Assembly: GCA_040776905.1 (NCBI GenBank)
Contig: JAXGZQ010000001.1
Location: 496,001-560,000, forward strand
Source of the DNA: SLHU01 sp009929975
GTDB taxonomy: Bacteria > Bacillota > Clostridia > Saccharofermentanales > UBA5734
DNA length: 64,000 nt
Direction: 5' to 3'
The notes under the pieces were generated by a model, which worked only from the letters and a program-made list of their open reading frames with translations, was not told where the DNA came from and did no database searches. Positions within the stretch are counted from its first letter, which is position 1; each line of letters begins with the position of its first letter. Below are positions 26,670 through 36,388 of the stretch, piece after piece. The position numbers were made by a program, and so were the translations under genes.

Positions 26670-29153
26670 TCATCCGTTCAGTTCGACGTTCCAGATAAAG
26701 CTCAGTGGCGACTGGAACGGCGTGACGTCTTCTCCGCTGAAGAGAGTCGCCGTGTTGATAACTTCCTTGTTATAAACGTACATGTTCTTTCTCTGATAGG
26801 TTGGAATCTCAACCGCGATGCCCGTTGACAGTTCAAGGGCTCTGGCGTAGATTTCCTTGCGCTCCTCGGTGTCGAGGGTCGCACGGCCAGCCATAATCAG
26901 ATCATTCAATTCGGTCAGCATGGCTTTTTCTTCATCGGAACCATTCTCAAAGAGATAGAACAGACCGGTTGACGATGAGCCCTGGTTGACGGACGGATCA
27001 GAGTGCCAGATCTGGAACATATCCGGATCAACACCGCCTGAACCCCACGCCGCTGCCCAGACCTGAATGCCTGAATCATAAGCGGTGGTCAGTTTACCGA
27101 GCAGGTTCTGGTCGGTTTCCATGTCGACCTTGACGCCGATACCTGCCAATACTTCCTGTGCATCAATGAAGATTGATCCGGCCGGATGGTCGGCAGCCTC
27201 TGACGGCAGGGTGAACTTGAAGGTGACCTGTTCGCCGGCCTTTTCATGATCTTCAGGATAACTCATGACATTCGCTGCTTCGTCATAGACATAGCCAGCT
27301 TCAAGGAACAGTGCCTTGGAGGTTTCACCGGTCTCATCATAAGGGAAGAGATTGTCCGGATCATCCGGGTATGCCCAGAGAACCTTGGTCATGGTCCGGT
27401 AGTTGACGCTGGCCAGTTCGCCATAATAGTCATCGACAGCAAGCTGTACATTCATGGCATGGGCCAGAGCTTTTCTGACTTCAAACTCGGGAATGGCCTG
27501 AGCCTGAATACCGATGTATCCGTAACCGTCATTGTCAACCAGGGTGTAGCCCAGCTTGGCGTAGTCGCCTTCGCCCGCGGTGATGTCATTGACGATCGCG
27601 GTCGCGGCTGACGGATCGGAGTAATGAACCGTTCCGGTCAGAACTGAATCCAGCTCAGCACCCAGAGCGATTTCCTGATAACGGAATGTCTGGATCTTCG
27701 GTGAACCGAGCAGGTAAGTGTCATTGGCCGTATAGGTCACAACATTATCTTTGTACTCCTGGAAGACATACGGACCGGCACCCATCGGGGCGTCGTTCTT
27801 TGTCTTCAGGTGGTCCATGAAAGCTTTGCTGTTGATTTCAACACCATTTTCATTCAGTGTGCCGGTATAACCGTCGGTGTAATAATGCACCGGAACAGCT
27901 TCAACACCCATTTTGAAGATGGCCGTCGGATCAACACCGTCGAGAACGATCTTGATGTACTCTCTCTCAACGCCGTCTTCGCTGGTCACGGTACCACTGG
28001 TGATACCACTGATGCTCTGGACGCCGCCCTCGATCGTACCTTCATTGGCAATATAGAGTTGCTTGACATAATCTTCGATGTTCAGATCGCCGGCTTTTTC
28101 ATAGTTGATGCCGTCTGCATCGGACAGATTATAGCCATAGGAACCGATGATATTCTCCCAGTAAACACTGGCATCCACGGTGTCTGCGGCGAGGTCATAG
28201 CTGTTGCCGAGCGCGTCAGTGAACGAACCGTCTTCCGCGACTTCTCCGAAGCCCCACATGACCATACCAAAGGCAGCCTTCAGTGTATCACTGGCAGCAA
28301 CTTCTTCCGGTGTGTAAGGGGCGAAGTAATCGGCAATATAACCGGCATAGTTGTTATTGACATAATCGATGATTTCCTGAGCGAAAATCACACCGGCTTC
28401 ATCCATGTAGCCCCAGAATTTTTCTGAATCTTCGGCACTCACGCCTTCGGCTTCAGGAATCTCGGGAGCACCGGCTTCACCGGAAACGCCGGCAGCCAGA
28501 ATCGCGTCAACCATTTCAAGGGTTTCTGCGCTGGTCTGCAGCTTATACTCGCTCATGCCCTGAATGTTCATGGTGTAGTAGGTGCTGGCACCGTCGTACA
28601 TCGGATCACTGTAGACATAGATTGAGAACAGGACATCTTTCGCGCTGACAGGCTCACCATCTGAGAAGGTGATGCCGTTCTTGAGCACAAAGGTGTAGGT
28701 TGAGGTCGAATTATCGGCAGCAACTTCCTGAGTATACTCATAGGCGAAGCTGGGATATTCAACACCGGCCTGCGGCGCACCAGTCTTGTCATAATACAGC
28801 AGACCGATCTGGGTCATGCCGGTGACATCGACATCATACGCCGAAGTGTTAAAGAACGGGCTGAATTTGCCATCCAGGGTACCGGTGCTGACAACGAGCG
28901 GTGTCGTTGCGTTGTTGCCGGTCCGGGGAGAGACAGTCGCGTCATAGCGATCAGCCGGAACATCTGGCAGAACTTCGCCTGATGCGCCACCGGTCGTTGT
29001 TGTATCACCGGTTGTCCCATCGGGTTCTGTTGACTGTCCAGGTGCTGTCGTGGTCGTCGTCGTGGTGTCATCTTTGCTGCAGCTGGTGACTGCAAAGATC
29101 ATCGCGACGGCGAGCAACAGCACAAGAATTCTTGTTTTCGCTGTTTTCTTCAT
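26670..29153 (-). CDS. oppA: Oligopeptide ABC transporter substrate-binding lipoprotein, oversized
   Basis: An 827-residue SBP_bac_5 lipoprotein. The signal peptide is MKKTAKTRILVLLLAVAMIF followed by lipobox VTSC, then a long threonine-rich linker. Family segments include FSPFFNTSAYDVDVTG, ITFSDGEPVSAKDVLFSIY, MGAGPYVFQEY and FEVRKALAHAMNV. OppA proteins usually have 540-600 residues; here about 200 extra residues are inserted at roughly 200-400 (rich in acidic residues, including SGEAGAPEIPEAEGVSAEDS). The ribosome binding site is GGAGGAGC just upstream. First gene of the operon. Ligand class (peptides) is inferred from the family and the oppBCDF neighbours. Confidence 0.93.
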   Translation of the reverse strand: MKKTAKTRILVLLLAVAMIFAVTSCSKDDTTTTTTTAPGQSTEPDGTTGDTTTTGGASGEVLPDVPADRYDATVSPRTGNNATTPLVVSTGTLDGKFSPFFNTSAYDVDVTGMTQIGLLYYDKTGAPQAGVEYPSFAYEYTQEVAADNSTSTYTFVLKNGITFSDGEPVSAKDVLFSIYVYSDPMYDGASTYYTMNIQGMSEYKLQTSAETLEMVDAILAAGVSGEAGAPEIPEAEGVSAEDSEKFWGYMDEAGVIFAQEIIDYVNNNYAGYIADYFAPYTPEEVAASDTLKAAFGMVMWGFGEVAEDGSFTDALGNSYDLAADTVDASVYWENIIGSYGYNLSDADGINYEKAGDLNIEDYVKQLYIANEGTIEGGVQSISGITSGTVTSEDGVEREYIKIVLDGVDPTAIFKMGVEAVPVHYYTDGYTGTLNENGVEINSKAFMDHLKTKNDAPMGAGPYVFQEYKDNVVTYTANDTYLLGSPKIQTFRYQEIALGAELDSVLTGTVHYSDPSAATAIVNDITAGEGDYAKLGYTLVDNDGYGYIGIQAQAIPEFEVRKALAHAMNVQLAVDDYYGELASVNYRTMTKVLWAYPDDPDNLFPYDETGETSKALFLEAGYVYDEAANVMSYPEDHEKAGEQVTFKFTLPSEAADHPAGSIFIDAQEVLAGIGVKVDMETDQNLLGKLTTAYDSGIQVWAAAWGSGGVDPDMFQIWHSDPSVNQGSSSTGLFYLFENGSDEEKAMLTELNDLIMAGRATLDTEERKEIYARALELSTGIAVEIPTYQRKNMYVYNKEVINTATLFSGEDVTPFQSPLSFIWNVELNG

Positions 29154-29164
29154 TTTGCTCCTCC

Positions 29165-29221
29165 ATAATCTTTATTTATAATCTAAATAAGATTATCCAA
29201 ATATTGTTGTCGAACATTATA
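29165..29221 (-). promoter_or_regulatory. opp operon promoter -10 and 5' UTR inverted repeat
   Basis: On the minus strand a TATAAT box (29216-29221) is followed by a roughly 55-base leader. The leader contains a near-perfect inverted repeat (29165-29196: ATAATCTTTATTTA against TAAATAAGATTAT, one base shorter) ending next to the GGAGG site. No clear -35 is seen. The repeat could be an operator or an RNA hairpin that controls access to the ribosome binding site. Confidence 0.6.
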
Positions 29222-29269
29222 ACACAGAATGATCGACTGGCATATGAAATTACTTGATCCCGCTAAATT

Positions 29270-30793
29270 TCAGGGGACTTGGTCTGGTTCCGTATCGTCC
29301 GTTACCTGTTCGTCGTCGTCAGCGGTTTCATCAGCAGGATCCTCTGTGGCCGGCTCACTGAAATGCAGATTGACATCAGCAAATTCTGACGCGTTGACCG
29401 TTATATTCGTGCCGGTCACATTCTCCAGTTCATAACCTTTGTCAGACACAATCAGATCATGTAGAACATAATCCGCTTCGCCATCGTCGCCGCGACCGCT
29501 GTTGATGGTAATCCCGTCAAAATGGACATTACTCAAACGGCTGTTTTCTGACTCAACGGCCAGTGCGCCGATGGTGACATGGGTTCCACTGCGGACATTG
29601 ACATTAATTTCAAGATTTTCAATTGTCAGGTCGCTGATCTCGGCATTTTCCAGCCGGGTAAACAGGCCGGCCTGCTTGTGATCTGACATATCAGCCTTCC
29701 GGCTGGTCACCGTCAATGACAGGTTGCTGATTGTATGGCCATTGCCGTAAATCGATCCGCTGAGCATATCGGCCGGTTCCAGTTCTACACCAGTGAAATC
29801 AATGTCAGCCTGAAGGATCAGGCCGTCCGCACCGCCGGTCAGTGTATAGGAACTGCCCTGCTTGAATTGCTCACGGTCCGTCACACGCAGGTAGCGTCCT
29901 TCGATGTATTTCAGGTAGACAACTTTGTCCGCGGTGTTTTCAATATAATAGTCGATGGTTTCATGAATAATCGCGTCTTTGCGGGCCCGGATGGCTGCGC
30001 GGATCTCCGGATCGTCCGTAGCGATCTCATAGCCGAGCTTCTTAATGTAGAGATCCGGGTCCGGATCGTCCTGATCAACTTCTTCGTCACCCTGTTCAGC
30101 GACGGGTTCCTGATATTCATGATCAATAATATATTCGGGGAACTCCTGCTGCAGTTGAGCGAAAAGTTCGCGATTGGTCGGCGCGAAATCGGCATGAACA
30201 TAACTGTTGAAATCATAAGGGATGGTACAGGCTTCATCAGAATAATAATCAAACAGCGTATAACCATCCTTGAGAATCAGCTGTTCAGCCGCACCCGACA
30301 GTGGCTGAATCGGTGAGGCTTCCGTCAGATTCTTGGAAAATACCACAGCACCGGTCTCAGCATCAATATACTCCGCGCTGGCCTGCTCAATCCAGCGGGC
30401 ATAAAGGGTCATGTCGCCCTGGACACGATCTTCATCAAAATCCCAGCGATCTTCCGCTTTGAATGTATAGCCGATGACATTGCCGTCTTCGTCGACAACA
30501 TCTTCCTTTGCCGTATACCAGGCAGCCAGAACATAGCCGTCCTTGACCGGCTTGATCAGCATATTGGTCGTTCCGGCCGGTTCAAAGACATAGGAATTAT
30601 CCATGTAATAGGTTTCCCGAACACCACGCGAGTTGATAATGCCACCGAGCGCGTCATAGGTTACAACACTGTCGTAGCCCCAGTCACCCGGGTCAATTGT
30701 CGCGCCGATCCGTGAGCACGCCGTCGAAAGCAGCAGTGCCGCCAGCAGTACGGTCAGTCCAAGGGTTCGAAAAACTCGTTTTGATTTTGACAT
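29270..30793 (-). CDS. Surface lipoprotein with InlB-like repeat and beta-helix-like segment
   Basis: A 507-residue lipoprotein: MSKSKRVFRTLGLTVLLAAL, then lipobox LLSTAC. Around residues 85-135 is a segment like the InlB B-repeat/Flg_new domain (YVLAAWYTAKED ... MTLYARW), and a second partial one follows. Residues about 330-470 show short recurring beta strands (GNGHTISNLSLTV, AEISDLTIENLEINV, RLSNVHFDGITINS) typical of right-handed beta-helix or GLUG-like surface proteins. The tail is acidic (about residues 485-507). Probably exposed on the cell surface; ligand unknown. It ends about 116 bp upstream of the oppA start. Confidence 0.78.
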   Translation of the reverse strand: MSKSKRVFRTLGLTVLLAALLLSTACSRIGATIDPGDWGYDSVVTYDALGGIINSRGVRETYYMDNSYVFEPAGTTNMLIKPVKDGYVLAAWYTAKEDVVDEDGNVIGYTFKAEDRWDFDEDRVQGDMTLYARWIEQASAEYIDAETGAVVFSKNLTEASPIQPLSGAAEQLILKDGYTLFDYYSDEACTIPYDFNSYVHADFAPTNRELFAQLQQEFPEYIIDHEYQEPVAEQGDEEVDQDDPDPDLYIKKLGYEIATDDPEIRAAIRARKDAIIHETIDYYIENTADKVVYLKYIEGRYLRVTDREQFKQGSSYTLTGGADGLILQADIDFTGVELEPADMLSGSIYGNGHTISNLSLTVTSRKADMSDHKQAGLFTRLENAEISDLTIENLEINVNVRSGTHVTIGALAVESENSRLSNVHFDGITINSGRGDDGEADYVLHDLIVSDKGYELENVTGTNITVNASEFADVNLHFSEPATEDPADETADDDEQVTDDTEPDQVP

Positions 30794-30994
30794 GACAGGT
30801 CCATATCCTCCATCTCGGTCGATCTATAGGTTGAACAGGCCGTCAGCCCATTCGATAACGCTTTAGTATGATAACATACCCCTTATAATACGTTGTGTTA
30901 CGTTCAAATGTCAATATCAGACGCCGTGGTAATTTGTAATGGATACAGCCCATAGTCACTTTCCATCGCCCGAGCCACATCAACCGCCACAGAG

Positions 30995-32489
30995 GTTGGT
31001 GTAACATAATTCTCGGTTAAGAAATAAAAGAAGAAACCCCCAAGTGGTAAAATGTTTGTCAGCAAACCAACATAACCACAGCAAAGGGGATTTCTTACAT
31101 GGAGAGTATACAACAGATTGCGGAAGAGTTCATCCAGGAGGTTTTAGAAGTCGACATACTGGATGGGCTGACAAGAGGACTGGAGAAGCTGGGTGAGCTG
31201 GCGGATGCGTTTATCTGTCGAGCGACAGAGCACAAGCTGCAAGAAGCGGACGAGGCCATCTTCACATGCCGAAGCCTGCGCCGGGACTGGCGAGTGGAGC
31301 ACAAAGATGTACCGAGAGAGCAGCTGACAGAACATGGCCAGATCCAGTTTGGTCGGCGCTATTACCGCAACAACAAGACCGGTGAACGGAAATACCTGCT
31401 GGATGAACTGGTAGGGATTGAGACGAGAGAACGAGTGGAGGCGGGATTGGTGGCCAAGCTAAGCACAGCAGCGGCAAGCCACTCGTATGCCAAGAGCAGT
31501 GAGATCTGCTGTGCCAACCAGGTGACGAGACAAACGGTGATGCGCAAGACACGGCAGGTCAAGGTCTGCGAACAAGAAAGATCAGAGTTACGCGAGGATG
31601 TCGACGTGATTCACATTCAGGCCGACGAGGACCATGTTGCGATGCAGGATGGTCGACGGGATACGATTGTCAAACTGATTGCTATTCACGAACCGGCACA
31701 GAAGGTCAGCAGCAAACGCTGGCAGTTGCCGAAGCGCCACCTGCTGACGAGCTATAAGGAAAACACTGAGGATCTGTGGTTGCGTGTTGCAGATGAAATT
31801 GCCCGGCGCTACGGGGATCGGGACGACCTGACGATCTATATTCATGGCGATGGCGCGAAATGGATCCGCAGTGGAATCCAGTGGCTCAAGAACAGTCATT
31901 TCGTACTGGACAAGTTCCATGTCTCCCAAAAGCTGAACCGAGTCGTGGGCAGCGAGGAAAGATTCCGGCAGTATATCTGGGAGAATCTGGCGAAAGACAA
32001 GCTGCAAGCGATAGAGCATCTGACTGAAGCTTTGGTCAACAGCGAAGTGTGTGCAAAGAAGACCGGCGATGAGTTCATGAGATATATCCGCAACAACCGG
32101 GATGGCATCCGGATCTGGTATGACGAACAGCACCCGATCGGCGGCAGTTGTGCTGAAGGACTGGTCAGCCACGTCCTGAGCAGCCGGTTAAGCAGCAGGC
32201 CCTGCGGTTGGCTGGACGAAGGCCTGGAGACGATTAGCCGGCTGAGGGTACATGTGCTCAATGGCGGCAAGATTACAGCGGATAATGTCCGGAAACCAGG
32301 CAAGCCTGTTATTCGGGCAACTAGAACATTGAAGAAGGCAATGAGACCGGGGATCTACCACCGCTCATCCGCCATGCATTCAGACCGCCGCCACAGTCCT
32401 GAGTACAGGCTCTTTAAAGCAATAACCGAAGGTGGACACGCTATTTGACTTATTGGGGGTTCTTAAACCGAGAATAACTTGACACTGTC
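30995..32489 (+). mobile_element. ISLre2-family insertion sequence, intact (1,495 bp)
   Basis: The ends are imperfect inverted repeats sharing TTCTCGG and GTGT (left from 30995, right ending 32489). A 9-bp direct repeat GCCACAGAG lies at 30986-30994 and 32490-32498. Length matches ISLre2 elements (about 1.5 kb). It is inserted between the surface lipoprotein and the penicillin-binding protein, 95 bp before the latter's start. Confidence 0.93.
31099..32448 (+). CDS. ISLre2-family (UPF0236) transposase
   Basis: A 449-residue transposase filling the element. Family marks are the HGQIQFGRRYYRNNKTGER segment, VIHIQADEDHVAMQDGR (first acidic residue), YIHGDGAKWIRSGIQWL (second) and FVLDKFHVSQKLNRVVG. 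The start has AAGGGGA about eight bases upstream. No interruptions are seen, so the element may be active. Confidence 0.93.
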   Translation: MESIQQIAEEFIQEVLEVDILDGLTRGLEKLGELADAFICRATEHKLQEADEAIFTCRSLRRDWRVEHKDVPREQLTEHGQIQFGRRYYRNNKTGERKYLLDELVGIETRERVEAGLVAKLSTAAASHSYAKSSEICCANQVTRQTVMRKTRQVKVCEQERSELREDVDVIHIQADEDHVAMQDGRRDTIVKLIAIHEPAQKVSSKRWQLPKRHLLTSYKENTEDLWLRVADEIARRYGDRDDLTIYIHGDGAKWIRSGIQWLKNSHFVLDKFHVSQKLNRVVGSEERFRQYIWENLAKDKLQAIEHLTEALVNSEVCAKKTGDEFMRYIRNNRDGIRIWYDEQHPIGGSCAEGLVSHVLSSRLSSRPCGWLDEGLETISRLRVHVLNGGKITADNVRKPGKPVIRATRTLKKAMRPGIYHRSSAMHSDRRHSPEYRLFKAITEGGHAI

Positions 32490-32583
32490 GCCACAGAGCC
32501 GCCGGATTTCTTCACATGACCTTTCATGTTAATATGAAGGTGAAATGACACCGGAGATGACCGCTGTTAACGAGGTATGATCC

Positions 32584-34719
32584 ATGCGAAAACGTAAGAC
32601 TCCGATCGCGATGAAGCTTTTTCTTCTGGTGCTGATCCTGGGATTCGGACTGGCATCTTGTACTGCCGGAAACGAAACGACCGGCAGCCAGCCGTCAGGC
32701 GGGGCGGCTGAAAGCGGCACCGTCCGTCAGACAGAGCAAAATCCGGAAGACATTGCGCAGGCTGCGCTGATTAATACATTCGGCATCTGGCAGCAGGCCT
32801 GGCAGACAGGCGATTATGCCGCGATGTACCGGCTTCTGTCGGCTGAAAGCACGGCACTGATCGATGAAACCGCATTTGTTACACGATATCAGAATATTTT
32901 CACCGGAATTGAAGCAGCTGATCTGATCATCACGCTGGTCAATGATCATCTGGAAAGACCGGTTGCGGAAAATGAACGGGTCGTTCAATTCACGATCAAC
33001 CTGACAACACTGGCCGGACCGATTGAATTGACGGACTATGAAATGACGATGGTCAATACGGGGACGCCGGGACAGCCGGTCTGGCAGATCAAATGGCATG
33101 AGTCGCTGATCATTCCCCATATGCAGCCAACCGACAAAGTACAGGCGAGAACGTTGTATCCGCGCCGCGGCGAAATTTACGACCGCAACCATCAGCCACT
33201 GGCCATCAATGGTGAACTGCGTGTCATCGGCATTGTCCCGGAACGATTTGTCCCGGTTCGTGATACAGCGGTTCCGCAGATGGCTGAATGGCTGGGAATA
33301 TCCGAGGACTCAATCAATCGGATCGTAGACCAGGCAACGGTTTCGGATTGGTTTTATCCGGTCGTGACACTGAGTGCCGACCAGAGCGAGCTCTCTGCCC
33401 AACTGACATCACTTGACGGTGTCCAGTACCAGACCCGGCAGGGACGGATATACCCCGGTGGGATCGCGGCCGGACTGCTGACCGGCTATACAGGACCGAT
33501 CACAGCCGAGGAATTGGAACGGCATCAGGCGGATGGCTATCTGGCAACCGACCAGATCGGTAAAATGGGTCTCGAACTGGCGTTTGAACAGCGTCTGCGC
33601 GGACAGCGCGGCGGTGAAATCTATCTCATCGACGGAGACAGCGGACGGGTGGTCCGTGAGGTCGCACGTCTGGAACCGGTTCACGGTGAAACCATTCGTC
33701 TGACGATCGATCTGGCAGCCCAGCATGCATTGTACCAACAGCTGCAGCAGGATGCCGGCGCGGCCGCGGCCATCAATCCGCAAACCGGAGAAATTCTGGC
33801 GTTTGTCTCATCCCCCTCATTTGATCCGAATGTCTTTCAGACCTATGTGCCCGATTCTCTGCGCCAGCAATGGAATGAATCGGAGAAGAGCTTTTTCCTC
33901 AACCGGGCGAATTCCGGATATGCACCGGGATCAACCTTCAAACTGGTGACATCCGCGATCGGATTGAGAGCCGGCACGTTGATCCCTGATGAGGTTGTGC
34001 CGATCAGCGGACTGCACTGGCAGCCCGATAACAGCTGGGGACAGTATCGGATCACCCGGGTCCGTGACAGTGGACCGGTCAATCTGGAACAGGCGATTAT
34101 CACATCCGACAACATCTATTTTGCCATGCAGGCGCTGCGCTTCGGCCGGTCGGCCTTTGAAACGGACGCGGTACGATTCGGCATCGGAATCGATTTGCCG
34201 GCCACCTATCCTTTTTATCGGGCCCAGCTGTCCAATGAAGGATTGACCCGGGAAACACTAGTTGCCGATACCGGTTATGGCCAGGGAGAAATTCTGCTCA
34301 CCCCGCTCCATATGGCAATGATCTACGGCGCATTGGCCACTGACGGGGATATCATCATGCCATTATTTGAAATCGATCCGGCCGGTACGGAGACCGCCGT
34401 CTGGCGGGCACAGGCGATCCGGTCTGAGGATGTCGGCCTGCTGCGCGACATCTTCACGCTCGTGGTCGACAGCCCATCCGGTTCCGGCTACACGGATCCG
34501 CCGGCTGTCCGCGGAATGCTGGGCAAGACAGGAACCGCTGAGCTCAAGGCGACACTGGACGATGACGAGGCAAATGAAAACGGCTGGTTCGTTGCCGTTG
34601 ACACCGAAGAAGGGCGGCTGGCGATCGCGATGATCGTCGAGGATGTCAAGGGACGGGGCGGCAGCCATTACGTTGTCCCGCTCGTCAAACAGGCGATGGA
34701 CCAGCTGCTCCTGCCATGA
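32584..34719 (+). CDS. Penicillin-binding protein with MecA_N/NTF2-like domain, lipoprotein
   Basis: A class B (monofunctional) transpeptidase of 711 residues that cross-links peptidoglycan outside the membrane. The N-terminus (KLFLLVLILGFGLASC) has a lipobox rather than the usual single-span anchor. Residues about 58-165 look like the NTF2-like MecA_N domain, followed by a dimerisation domain (PRRGEIYDRNHQPLAING, GGIAAGLLTGYTGPI). The transpeptidase motifs are S450-T-F-K, S508-D-N and K648-T-G-T. The arrangement resembles PBP2a/PBP3-type enzymes with low beta-lactam affinity, but affinity cannot be read from sequence. An ISLre2 copy lies directly upstream and may affect transcription. Confidence 0.9.
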   Translation: MRKRKTPIAMKLFLLVLILGFGLASCTAGNETTGSQPSGGAAESGTVRQTEQNPEDIAQAALINTFGIWQQAWQTGDYAAMYRLLSAESTALIDETAFVTRYQNIFTGIEAADLIITLVNDHLERPVAENERVVQFTINLTTLAGPIELTDYEMTMVNTGTPGQPVWQIKWHESLIIPHMQPTDKVQARTLYPRRGEIYDRNHQPLAINGELRVIGIVPERFVPVRDTAVPQMAEWLGISEDSINRIVDQATVSDWFYPVVTLSADQSELSAQLTSLDGVQYQTRQGRIYPGGIAAGLLTGYTGPITAEELERHQADGYLATDQIGKMGLELAFEQRLRGQRGGEIYLIDGDSGRVVREVARLEPVHGETIRLTIDLAAQHALYQQLQQDAGAAAAINPQTGEILAFVSSPSFDPNVFQTYVPDSLRQQWNESEKSFFLNRANSGYAPGSTFKLVTSAIGLRAGTLIPDEVVPISGLHWQPDNSWGQYRITRVRDSGPVNLEQAIITSDNIYFAMQALRFGRSAFETDAVRFGIGIDLPATYPFYRAQLSNEGLTRETLVADTGYGQGEILLTPLHMAMIYGALATDGDIIMPLFEIDPAGTETAVWRAQAIRSEDVGLLRDIFTLVVDSPSGSGYTDPPAVRGMLGKTGTAELKATLDDDEANENGWFVAVDTEEGRLAIAMIVEDVKGRGGSHYVVPLVKQAMDQLLLP

Positions 34720-34768
34720 ATCATAGGAGAAAAATTGGCGGCCGGGGGACTTCCCAACAGGAGACGAC

Positions 34769-36310
34769 ATGCTGAAAAATCGACAACTGAGCGCGCTTTT
34801 TCGCCTCACCATGGTTGCTCTGGCGATCATCATGCAGCTGGCGGTGCTGGCGCTTCTGGTTTTCCGTTTGCGTGAACAGCTGCTTGTTCTCTTCGTACTG
34901 CTCGAAGTGCTCAGCCTGGTTGAGGTCCTGCTCCTGATCGATGATCAGGTCGCCGGCCCCTATAAAATCGCCTGGACCATTCTGATCCTGCTGCTTCCGG
35001 TTTTCGGCTGGATGCTCTATCTTCTTTGGGGAAAAGCAGGAACGAACGGCCGAAAGAGCCGCCGGCTGCGTGAGATGATCCGGCAGACCCGACATTATAC
35101 CGGCAACCCGCACAGCAAGGAAACAATCGAGCAGTTTGAGCAGGATAAGCCGGACCGGAGCCGGATCATGCATTATTTGTGCAGCGAAGGGTTCGCGCTC
35201 TATCAGAACACCGGATGCCGCTATTATTCGCTGGGTGACGATTTATTCCCTGATCTTCTTGACGATCTGCGAGCCGCGCAGCGCTTCATTTTCATTGAGT
35301 TCTTCATTGTCAGCCATGGTCATTTATGGCAGAACATCTGGTCAATTCTCTGCGAGAAAGCCAGGCAGGGCATCGAAATTCATTTTATGTACGATGATAT
35401 GGGCAGTCTGCTCAAACTGCCATCTGAACTTGATCAGCTTCAGAATACCCCGGAAAATATCCAGATCAGGGCGTTCAATCCTGTGCATCAGCATATCGCC
35501 CGTTTTTACCTCAATTTCCGCAATCACCGCAAGACGGTGATCATCGATGGCGATATCGCTTATACCGGCGGTATCAATCTTGCCGACGAATATGCCAACC
35601 TGATTCAACGCTTCGGCCACTGGAAGGACAGCGGCATCCGGATGACCGGTGAAGCCGTGTGGGGGCTGACCCTTTCCTTTTTACAGATATGGACGGCAGA
35701 ATCCCCCGACAATCCGGGAGACTGGGATCGTTACCGGCCACAACATCCGGCAGCCGGACAGGGATTCTATCAGCCGTTTTTTGACGGACCGATGAATAAT
35801 CCACGCAATCCGGCTGAAGAGATGTACAGCCAGATCATTCAGCAGGCAACCCGCTATGTCTACATCATGACCCCTTACCTGATCCTTGATGATGTCATGA
35901 TCAGCTCACTATGTACAGCCGCCCGCAGCGGAATCGATGTCAGAATTATCACGCCGGCGGTCGGCGACCGCCATTTCGTCCATCTGGTCACACGCTCGAA
36001 TTATGGCCCTCTTCTGCGTGACGGTGTCCGGATTTTCGAATACTCGCCCGGCTTCATTCATGCCAAGACCATTCTCAGCGATGACGACCATGCCGTAACG
36101 GGAACCATCAACATGGATTTCCGCAGTTTTCACCTTCACTTTGAAAGTGGTGTCTGGATTTGCGATGCGCCTGTCCTGCAGGCGATGCGCCGGGATTTTG
36201 ACCAGACACTGGCCGAATGCCGGGAGATCTCCATGGCACAGTGGAATGGGCGATCCCTCGGCCTGCGTATCCTGCAGACCTTTCTCCGCCTGTTTTCTCC
36301 CCTTCTCTGA
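34769..36310 (+). CDS. cls: Cardiolipin synthase (phospholipase D family)
   Basis: A 513-residue membrane enzyme that joins phosphatidylglycerol molecules to make cardiolipin. Three N-terminal hydrophobic segments lie within residues 10-90 (LTMVALAIIMQLAVLALLV; VLFVLLEVLSLVEVLLLID; AWTILILLLPVFGWMLYLLW). Both HKD motifs follow: NHRKTVIIDGDIAYTGG and FIHAKTILSDDDHAVTGT. Length is normal for Cls (480-520). It starts 49 bp after the penicillin-binding protein, same strand. Confidence 0.93.
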   Translation: MLKNRQLSALFRLTMVALAIIMQLAVLALLVFRLREQLLVLFVLLEVLSLVEVLLLIDDQVAGPYKIAWTILILLLPVFGWMLYLLWGKAGTNGRKSRRLREMIRQTRHYTGNPHSKETIEQFEQDKPDRSRIMHYLCSEGFALYQNTGCRYYSLGDDLFPDLLDDLRAAQRFIFIEFFIVSHGHLWQNIWSILCEKARQGIEIHFMYDDMGSLLKLPSELDQLQNTPENIQIRAFNPVHQHIARFYLNFRNHRKTVIIDGDIAYTGGINLADEYANLIQRFGHWKDSGIRMTGEAVWGLTLSFLQIWTAESPDNPGDWDRYRPQHPAAGQGFYQPFFDGPMNNPRNPAEEMYSQIIQQATRYVYIMTPYLILDDVMISSLCTAARSGIDVRIITPAVGDRHFVHLVTRSNYGPLLRDGVRIFEYSPGFIHAKTILSDDDHAVTGTINMDFRSFHLHFESGVWICDAPVLQAMRRDFDQTLAECREISMAQWNGRSLGLRILQTFLRLFSPLL

Positions 36311-36388
36311 TTCTGACAGGCTGTCACAATCAATCAGCTTCTGCTACACTTGATTTATCATCACAGCCATAAGGCGGGAGGATTTATC

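Noticed and set aside
27246..28427. Plus-strand frames across oppA
   Set aside because: Codon-bias shadows opposite a clear lipoprotein gene.
30904..32531. A short minus-strand frame that becomes continuous if the ISLre2 element is removed (about 39 codons)
   Set aside because: Too short to be convincing, with no ribosome binding site or recognisable family; could be chance.
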